From assembly GCA_937890655.1 (NCBI GenBank), contig CALADT010000050.1:1-13186 (forward strand): a stretch of DNA of 13,186 nt, in the 5' to 3' direction. Under the pieces are notes generated by a model. The model saw nothing but the letters and a program-made list of their open reading frames with translations. It searched no databases and was not told where the DNA came from. Shown piece by piece: positions 7,693 through 13,186 of this stretch (position 1 is its first letter; every line of letters starts with the position of its first letter). Source of the DNA: an uncultured Mucispirillum sp. (GTDB lineage: Bacteria > Chrysiogenota > Deferribacteres > Deferribacterales > Mucispirillaceae). The translations under genes were made by a program, and so were the position numbers.

Positions 7693-10600
7693 CTACTTTT
7701 TAAATTCAAAGTTTGTTACTTTGCTTATTTTTACATAAGCTGATTGCTGTGAGTTACCATGGTCATATCTTGACGGAGTAGAAGCAATTAACGTATTTGC
7801 ATTACCACCGTCATCAATACCGTCTTTTGGGTTAGGGTCATACCAGCCACCTTGGTGTAAGTTTAAATGACCTTTCATACAACGGTCTGTAACTCTTGCA
7901 ATAACACGAACTTTACCAATAGGGTTTTCAACTAGACATAAATCGCCATCAGCAATACCACGTTCCCTAGCGTCTAATGTATTTATCCATATTTCATGCC
8001 ATGATGCAGTTTTTTTATTTCCTTCTTCAATAGCTTGAGAAATCATTTGTCCTTTTTTATAAGGTGCTTGATTTAATGGCGTATCACCTGCTGGAAATAC
8101 CGCATATTCTTTCCAGTCGTTACCACTTTGCCAGCCACCACCAACAACTCTATGGTTTAATTCCCTTAATAATGGGTTTTCATCATGAGTGGAGTGAACA
8201 CGGAATCTATCATGAGTTGTGCTCATTGTTAATGGTTTACCAGTTGCAAAAAAGTCTGCATTTTTACCCCTTTTTGCTTCCCCTGTTGCAGAATCCACTT
8301 TTTCAAAGCCGTTGTATGATTCTTTAAAAGAGTCTTCAAAGTTAAAATACATTGGGATTGGGTAAACTAATAAATCACCTTCTGCATCTTTATTTTCCTG
8401 CCCACGTTTTTCTTCAGGTAACCAACCATGATACATTTTAAAAGCATTCTCATAGTCATATTTTACTCTTGCATTATAAATTTGAAATTTACCAGACATT
8501 TGTGGGTAGTCTGCCGCTTTTGTATCCACAGGAAATGGCACATTTGTTTTAGCATCAAATTTATTTTGAACGCCATTTAATGATGTAAATACAAAAGGTT
8601 TATCCATAGCACCTTTTAAATAATCATCAAGGTTTTTACGGATTTGACCAGTTTTTGAGATTTTATCTCTTTCGCCGTCTTTTATACTACTATCTTTATT
8701 AAAAAAGTTAGTTGTTGTGCCTCTTGTTTCATAAAAAGCAGTGCAAATATATTCATCATTATTTTTTGTAGGTGTAAACTGGTTTGCATAAACATAATTT
8801 TTACTTTTACCTGCAAATTTACCTTTACCACTTTTTATAGCTTTATCTATTACTTCTTCATAATAGTCTGCAATAGGTTGAAATTTTGGTTTTCCACCTA
8901 AATAGTTTGTAGCAGCATTTGTAATACCTGTAGTTGTAACAGTTAATACTGAACCAGCATCTGCTCCATAACTAGCTTCCCCTAGTTTAGACTGTTGTTC
9001 CCATGCTTTATATGTCATTTCCCAACCGTCTAACGCATCGCCTAATGGTTTCACAACAGGCGGCCTATACATAGATTTTGGTTTTTCATCATCAAATTCA
9101 CTTGCATGACCACCAAATGATTCTACACCTACTGCTTCAAGCTGAGATACAGCCGGAAGAACATAGTCCATATATCTTGCAGTTGGGGACATAAACAAAT
9201 CAAATGTTACAAGGCATAACGCATCTGGGTTATTAAATGTATCTGCAACTTTTGAAGAATTTAATGCTGGGATTGCTTTATACATTGCAGTTAAGTCGTT
9301 ACTATTCATATGTTGGTTTACCATAATGGCACCACCTGAATTAATAATCATCCTTATACCTGCATATATTGGGCTACTACCATCGCTACCTTTTTTGTAT
9401 TTATAACATTTTGTTTGTGGGGCAATTTGTAATTTACCTTGAGCATCTCTTTCAAATACAACCATGGATTTTACTCCACCGTCATTTGAATAATATCTGT
9501 TTTTCATATCCCAGTCTGGTATATGTGAACCATCATAACCATTAGCTGGTGTTAATTCATCTTTAAAAGCTAATTTTATACCATTAAACCATTCTTTACA
9601 AGATATAGAAGGTTCTGGTTCAAAAGTTTTATATGTGCCAATCAAATCTTTGTCTTTAATCGTCCCATCATCAAAATCTTTTTTAGTATAACGTGGTATA
9701 TCATCAGATACGTTTGCATTACCAACTTTAACACCTGAAAAATCAATATAATTTTCTTTGTTTTTATCATCTACTGGCCCATGAGAACTAATACCTGCCC
9801 AAGCACCACCAAAAGTTTCACCACTTAAACCAAAAGTTTTTGTAACAGCCATAAGTGCTGTAATAGCCCAAAGCTGTATAGAACCATTATGCTGTTTCTG
9901 TGTGCCACCTGCCCATTCATTAAAAATAGGGTGCTGATTTTCATCAGTATACATATTTGCTAATTCTCTTATTTTTTCAGCAGGAACACCACATATGGCA
10001 GACGCCCACTCTGGTGTTTTAGGTTTTTTCATATCTTTTTTATAAAGATATTCTGTTTGGTCGCCTTTTTTAATAGCCCAAGAAACTAAGCCTGCACGAG
10101 CTTTATTGCCATATTTTTTAGCAGTATAGTTTTTAGCGTTGTTATAATTTGCTTTTGTTAATCTCTTATCATTACCCATAATATAAGCAGCTAAACATTC
10201 GCCCTCTTTAACTTCTGCTATATGACGGTAAGTATTTTTTGTATCTTTTGGGTCTTGTAATACTATTTCCCCTGTTGTAGTATGCACCCAATATTCAGGA
10301 GAAGCAAAAAAACCATGAACCATTGTATCAATATAATCAATATCTAATGATTTAGATGATTTTGGTTTTAAGGAGCCATCCTCATTAAATGTATTAACTA
10401 TCATTTCATAAAACATAGCCATAATTAAGGCAACGTCTGTATAGTTACGAGTTTGTATCCAATCAGTATGGCAAGTTACACCTGTATCTGTAAACTCTGG
10501 CCCTATAAACCATGCTCTACCACCACGTTCTTTTAATTTTTCAAAAGAACGAATATAGCCCCATGCAGCAGAGTTTACTGTTGTAAGCATATTTGCTCCC

Positions 10601-11397
10601 CATGAAACAACATTTTTTACAACACCTGCAATAGCTGGAAACTGCCATGCTAAGTTAGAGGGCTTATTATATGCCCCCCAAGAACCTGGGTGGCCTACAA
10701 TTACAGAACCAAAATGGTATTGAAAATAACTGTAATCTCCGTAACCACCTCTTGAACCTAAAGGAGTAAGGGCAGAACGAGTAGAAGCATATTTTGCATA
10801 TGTTCCTTGACCACCATAACCACCTGATGTGCCATAAATATTATGAACAGCTCCTGGGCCATATTTTTCAACTGTTTTTCTATATTTAGTTGCTATTTCT
10901 TTTAATGCCTGCTCCACTGGAATACGAACAAAACCTGTAACATCTCCACGCTGTTTTGTTTGTTTTAAAGCATAGCGAAGTTTTGCAGGGTGATGAGCCC
11001 TATATTTTATAGCTCTACCCTTTGGACAAGTTAATGACCTTGAATCGTTATACTGCTCTTTATTACGGTATGAGCCGTCAAAAGCATAATCACTATCATC
11101 TGAAGTAACTCTAACTATTCTCCCATTAACAACATGTAATTTTGATACACATCTAATACCTGTTCCACAGTTGTGAACACATGATGAGTAATAAACTGAC
11201 GGATTTGCGAAATCACTACCACTAAGGTCGCCACCATTACTAGGTTTATTGCTTGGAGTAAAAACTGTATTATCCTCTTGAGAACAGCCTGTAACCATGC
11301 CAAGCCCCCCCCCAACTGCAATAAGACCTTTCATAAAGGACCTTCTAGTAATAGATGAGTCTAACAAAACACTTTTTGCTTCATCCATTTTTCCCAT
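7693..11397 (-). CDS. DmsA-like molybdopterin oxidoreductase catalytic subunit (first copy, A1), Tat lipoprotein
   Basis: A 1234-residue DMSO reductase superfamily subunit and first gene of the operon. The Tat motif TRRSFMKG (R18-R19) is followed by a Gly-rich hydrophobic stretch and a good lipobox (VTGC, Cys38). The [4Fe-4S] site is complete: C73-x3-C77-x5-C83-x40-C124. Ser223 (GDYSYFQ) matches the DmsA molybdenum-ligand Ser; Cys (TtrA/PhsA type) or Asp (NarG type) is not found there. The KTPEWASAICGVP segment, the C-terminal domain (about 1050-1234, STTHDRFRVHST) and PSRYDHGN also match DmsA. It shares long segments with A2, for example LRYALKQTKQRGDVTGF at about 140-156. It is about 400 residues longer than E. 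coli DmsA. GGAGG at 11404-11408 lies 6 nt before ATG. Codons 29-31 are part of a G9 run that could slip. The substrate is unknown. Confidence 0.94.
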   Translation of the reverse strand: MGKMDEAKSVLLDSSITRRSFMKGLIAVGGGLGMVTGCSQEDNTVFTPSNKPSNGGDLSGSDFANPSVYYSSCVHNCGTGIRCVSKLHVVNGRIVRVTSDDSDYAFDGSYRNKEQYNDSRSLTCPKGRAIKYRAHHPAKLRYALKQTKQRGDVTGFVRIPVEQALKEIATKYRKTVEKYGPGAVHNIYGTSGGYGGQGTYAKYASTRSALTPLGSRGGYGDYSYFQYHFGSVIVGHPGSWGAYNKPSNLAWQFPAIAGVVKNVVSWGANMLTTVNSAAWGYIRSFEKLKERGGRAWFIGPEFTDTGVTCHTDWIQTRNYTDVALIMAMFYEMIVNTFNEDGSLKPKSSKSLDIDYIDTMVHGFFASPEYWVHTTTGEIVLQDPKDTKNTYRHIAEVKEGECLAAYIMGNDKRLTKANYNNAKNYTAKKYGNKARAGLVSWAIKKGDQTEYLYKKDMKKPKTPEWASAICGVPAEKIRELANMYTDENQHPIFNEWAGGTQKQHNGSIQLWAITALMAVTKTFGLSGETFGGAWAGISSHGPVDDKNKENYIDFSGVKVGNANVSDDIPRYTKKDFDDGTIKDKDLIGTYKTFEPEPSISCKEWFNGIKLAFKDELTPANGYDGSHIPDWDMKNRYYSNDGGVKSMVVFERDAQGKLQIAPQTKCYKYKKGSDGSSPIYAGIRMIINSGGAIMVNQHMNSNDLTAMYKAIPALNSSKVADTFNNPDALCLVTFDLFMSPTARYMDYVLPAVSQLEAVGVESFGGHASEFDDEKPKSMYRPPVVKPLGDALDGWEMTYKAWEQQSKLGEASYGADAGSVLTVTTTGITNAATNYLGGKPKFQPIADYYEEVIDKAIKSGKGKFAGKSKNYVYANQFTPTKNNDEYICTAFYETRGTTTNFFNKDSSIKDGERDKISKTGQIRKNLDDYLKGAMDKPFVFTSLNGVQNKFDAKTNVPFPVDTKAADYPQMSGKFQIYNARVKYDYENAFKMYHGWLPEEKRGQENKDAEGDLLVYPIPMYFNFEDSFKESYNGFEKVDSATGEAKRGKNADFFATGKPLTMSTTHDRFRVHSTHDENPLLRELNHRVVGGGWQSGNDWKEYAVFPAGDTPLNQAPYKKGQMISQAIEEGNKKTASWHEIWINTLDARERGIADGDLCLVENPIGKVRVIARVTDRCMKGHLNLHQGGWYDPNPKDGIDDGGNANTLIASTPSRYDHGNSQQSAYVKISKVTNFEFKK
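11305..11313 (-). repeat. G9 homopolymer inside the A1 Tat signal codons
   Basis: Nine consecutive C on the plus strand give GTT GGG GGG GGG CTT in the A1 reading frame, encoding V28-G29-G30-G31-L32 of the signal peptide. Losing one G shifts into a frame that stops at 11115-11117. Gaining one G reaches TAA at 11270-11272. Either change abolishes the enzyme. Poly-G tracts of this length are known phase-variation switches in bacteria such as Campylobacter; that role here is inferred. Confidence 0.75.
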
Positions 11398-11430
11398 AAA
11401 ATGCCTCCATAATTTTTACATACATTTATA

Positions 11431-11459
11431 TATATATATTTACTATGATTTAATTTCAA
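11431..11459 (-). promoter_or_regulatory. Candidate sigma-70-type promoter of the reductase operon
   Basis: On the minus strand TTGAAA (11459-11454) is separated by 17 nt from TATATA (11436-11431). A start near 11424 would leave a leader of about 27 nt carrying the GGAGG of A1. The element is well placed, but the surrounding DNA is so AT-rich that chance matches are likely. I see no convincing FNR (TTGAT-N4-ATCAA) or sigma-54 box next to it. Confidence 0.4.
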
Positions 11460-11482
11460 GTATAATTTTGTAATTTTTGTGT

Positions 11483-11515
11483 TTAAGTATCATTTTAGAC
11501 TATTTTGTTAAGTAT
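11483..11515. repeat. Direct repeat TTAAGTAT upstream of the operon promoter
   Basis: TTAAGTAT occurs at 11483-11490 and again at 11508-11515, 25 bp apart start to start. Each copy is followed by CATT, after an extra A in the second. The pair lies 24-56 bp upstream of the candidate -35 box, where an activator could bind. In AT-rich DNA an 8-bp repeat may be chance. Confidence 0.3.
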
Positions 11516-12161
11516 ACATTATATTTTTATGTTTTACATATGATTTACATTAAATATATTATTTATATTTTTATTATACATTTTATATTTTAGTGTCAAA
11601 TTTATAAAAAATATGGTTTTTTTAACTAATGAAAAACTTGAAAACGCTTAATATACCGTCATTTTAAAAAGGTATTATATTTTTTATACTATATTTTTAC
11701 TGCCTAAAAATTAAGCATTTGCTTTATTATACATTATTTTACTAGACTATTATAAATTTTACTGTTTTAAATAGGCTAATTTTATAATTTATTCTTTATT
11801 ATTAGTATGTTATACTTTATATATATTTTTTTATATATAACGTATTATTAAATAAGGTAAAAATAAAAATTTTTACTAAAATCCCTACTTTTTACTTAAT
11901 TTACAATAAATTAGACAATTTTAATCTTATTTAACTTCATTAAAGTAACATATTTTTATACAATAACCCTTGCTTAAAATATAGATATTCATATTTTTTA
12001 TGTAGTATATAACATATTGAAATAACTTTATTTTTATAAAATATATGTTATAAAATGTTATTTTTACCATATTTATGCTATAAATTTACATATTAATCTG
12101 AATATATTTTTCCTTTATTATTAATAAGTTATACTACCTTGAACTATTTTTTTAATATTTT

Positions 12162-12188
12162 TTAGCACTCAAGCCTTGACAGTGCTAA
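12162..12188 (+). promoter_or_regulatory. CIRCE operator (HrcA binding site) for hsp20
   Basis: TTAGCACTC-N9-CAGTGCTAA matches the CIRCE consensus TTAGCACTC-N9-GAGTGCTAA at 17 of 18 conserved positions, with exact N9 spacing. The single difference is C for G at 12180. CIRCE is bound by the repressor HrcA, which releases on heat stress. The element overlaps the -35 box of the hsp20 promoter, so bound HrcA should block RNA polymerase. Confidence 0.93.
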
Positions 12189-12203
12189 CAATTTTTATAT
12201 ATT
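12176..12203 (+). promoter_or_regulatory. Housekeeping promoter of hsp20
   Basis: A perfect -35 TTGACA (12176-12181) and TATATT (12198-12203) are separated by 16 nt. Transcription would begin near 12210, giving a leader of about 40 nt with AGGAGA at 12237-12242. The -35 box lies inside the CIRCE element. Confidence 0.75.
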
Positions 12204-12248
12204 TAACCACATAAGCAGTAGATAAATTTTTATTTTAGGAGATAGAAA

Positions 12249-12668
12249 ATGTTTACAGATATTTTTAACAACAACTTATTAAACGAATTAATGAATAACG
12301 ATTTTGCTAAGGAGATGGAAAAAACACTTTATAAAAACGGACACTATTTAATGAGAACAGATATTAAAGAAAATAGCAAAGAGTATATTGTTTATATTAA
12401 CCTTCCAGGGTTTAAAAAAGAAGAAATTAATGCAGAATTTAAAGACGGTTACTTAACTATTATCACTAATAAAAATGCAGATGTTACAGAAGATACAACA
12501 TATATTCTTAAAGAAAGATATGCACAAAATTGCTCAAGAAGTTACTATATAGGCGAACATATTGATGAAGAAAATATATATGCTGAATATGAAAACGGAA
12601 TATTAACTGTTACTATACCAAAAAAAGAACAACAAATGGAACAGAAAAAAGTAATCAATATAAAATAG
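12249..12668 (+). CDS. Small heat-shock protein, Hsp20/alpha-crystallin family
   Basis: A 139-residue cytoplasmic ATP-independent chaperone that holds unfolding proteins for refolding by other chaperones. The alpha-crystallin domain spans about 35-130. It includes NLPGFKKEEINAEFKDGYLTI, the segment with basic and aromatic residues around SRSYYIG, and the signature AEYENGILTVTIPKK (the A-x4-G-x-L consensus). An I-x-I motif (I136-N-I138) at the C terminus should mediate oligomerisation. The short N-terminal arm rich in Asn and Leu is typical. From memory the overall sequence resembles clostridial Hsp18-type proteins. AGGAGA at 12237-12242 is 6 nt before ATG. Its CIRCE-controlled promoter indicates heat or stress induction through HrcA. 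It is a single-gene unit followed by a terminator and is unrelated to the reductase operon. Confidence 0.95.
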   Translation: MFTDIFNNNLLNELMNNDFAKEMEKTLYKNGHYLMRTDIKENSKEYIVYINLPGFKKEEINAEFKDGYLTIITNKNADVTEDTTYILKERYAQNCSRSYYIGEHIDEENIYAEYENGILTVTIPKKEQQMEQKKVINIK

Positions 12669-12683
12669 TCAAGTAAACCTAAG

Positions 12684-12727
12684 ATGTCTGCTAAATATTC
12701 ATTGTTTGGCAGACATTTTCTTATTTA
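12684..12727 (+). terminator. Rho-independent terminator after hsp20
   Basis: ATGTCTGCTAAA (12684-12695) pairs with TTTGGCAGACAT (12705-12716) in a 12-bp stem with one T-G wobble and a 9-nt loop, followed by TTTTCTTATTT. It begins 16 nt after the hsp20 stop codon. The T-rich tail overlaps the 3' end of the convergent gene. Read on the other strand, the stem is not followed by a T run. Confidence 0.85.
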
Positions 12728-13186
12728 CAAATATATTTCCCCTTTTCGTCTATTATGCCATACTTTTCATATAAATAAACTATATAATAAAATAAGTTGG
12801 AAAGGCTACCGTCCAAATGGTCATACACATTTGCATGGTAAAACATTAATTCATCATAATAAACACCGTATAATGATTTAACAATATTACGTTTTGATAA
12901 ACCTGTTTTACATACATCTTCATAATGAATGCCTAAATTTGAAAGGGTGTAGTATGATAAAACCATATCTTTACCTAATACACATAAGTTATTATTGTCT
13001 GCTACAACCGTCATAGGCAAAAATATTATACCTAACATATATGCCATATTTATATCATGTAACTCTTTTTCAGTAAATTTACCAGTGTTAGATTTATATA
13101 AACCGTTCCTATATGATAAAAATGAGTTGCTAACACTGTTTATATGATAAACCGTATCCTTATCCTTACTGTTAAGAGATAATGCA
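12721..13186 (-). CDS. Unrecognised protein, C-terminal part only (5' end outside window)
   Basis: The frame is open from the right window edge to TAA at 12721-12723, giving at least 155 residues with the start beyond 13186. An internal ATG at 13047 is not needed as a start because the frame continues upstream without stops, and no ribosome binding site precedes it. I do not recognise the family. The visible part is rich in Tyr, Asn, Leu and Lys. One short hydrophobic segment (MAYMLGIIFLPMTVVA) is interrupted by Pro and is not a convincing membrane helix. It then reads as a mixed, mainly helical globular domain (VLGKDMVLSYYTLSNLG, YYDELMFYHANVYDHLDG). The two Cys residues are isolated and no catalytic motif is seen. 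It is convergent with hsp20, and its stop codon lies 4 nt beyond the hsp20 terminator stem. Confidence 0.6.
   Translation of the reverse strand, partial: ALSLNSKDKDTVYHINSVSNSFLSYRNGLYKSNTGKFTEKELHDINMAYMLGIIFLPMTVVADNNNLCVLGKDMVLSYYTLSNLGIHYEDVCKTGLSKRNIVKSLYGVYYDELMFYHANVYDHLDGSLSNLFYYIVYLYEKYGIIDEKGKYICK

Larger units (their letters stand above)
11398..12161. other. Very AT-rich intergenic region without a recognisable gene
   Basis: This stretch separates the divergent A1 and Hsp20 genes. By eye G+C is only about 10-20 percent, clearly below the coding regions. It has no open frame of useful length with a ribosome binding site, no tRNA or rRNA and no GC-rich RNA hairpin. Only the operon promoter candidate and the TTAAGTAT repeat near the left end can be named. 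The long T/A tracts could bend DNA or bind a nucleoid protein, but nothing specific supports this. Confidence 0.6.

Noticed and set aside
11644..11676. ATACC and GGTAT inverted arms flanking an AT-rich stretch, as a possible operator or hairpin
   Set aside because: Only about five base pairs match over a long loop, which is expected by chance here.
1..13186. CRISPR arrays, insertion sequences, tRNA genes or attachment sites
   Set aside because: No regularly spaced repeats, transposase-like frames, terminal inverted repeats or tRNA-like sequence were seen.

Overview
The window is AT-rich and comes from an anaerobically respiring bacterium with an outer membrane. Diderm signs are two Tat-exported molybdoenzymes, a periplasmic multiheme cytochrome c and a 499-residue outer-membrane beta-barrel. 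Low GC combined with multiheme cytochromes and a DMSO-reductase-type operon fits a gut or mucus Deferribacterota such as Mucispirillum. That placement is inference from memory, not from a search.

Region 1 (about 7-11397, all minus strand) is one seven-gene block with gaps of 9-34 nt, read right to left. The order is molybdenum subunit A1 (11397-7693), Fe-S subunit B1 (7683-7039), TorD-type chaperone (7010-6327), outer-membrane barrel (6314-4815), pentaheme cytochrome c (4796-4284), molybdenum subunit A2 (4249-707), Fe-S subunit B2 (690-64). A GC-rich hairpin at 6-27 terminates it. A1B1 and A2B2 are diverged paralogous pairs of the DmsAB type. No DmsC/NrfD membrane anchor and no membrane quinol dehydrogenase is present. 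The set of A, B, chaperone, barrel and multiheme cytochrome recalls the Shewanella dmsEFABGH operon for extracellular DMSO respiration. Both A subunits carry a Tat signal ending in a lipobox-like Cys, so an outer-membrane-linked electron route is a reasonable hypothesis. The substrate cannot be read from sequence; a Ser at the expected molybdenum-ligand position favours the DMSO/TMAO/S-oxide branch.

Several cofactor-site departures stand out. A2 has Ser where the first Cys of its [4Fe-4S] site is expected. Both B subunits have Leu instead of the second Cys of the third cluster. A G9 homopolymer lies inside the A1 signal-peptide codons and could act as a phase-variation switch.

Region 2 (11398-12248) is an extremely AT-rich spacer of about 850 nt between divergent genes. 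It holds a possible operon promoter, a short direct repeat and, at its right end, a CIRCE operator overlapping the promoter of the next gene.

Region 3 (12249-13186) has a small heat-shock protein (Hsp20) on the plus strand with its own terminator. Convergent to it is the C-terminal part of an unrecognised minus-strand gene that runs off the right edge.
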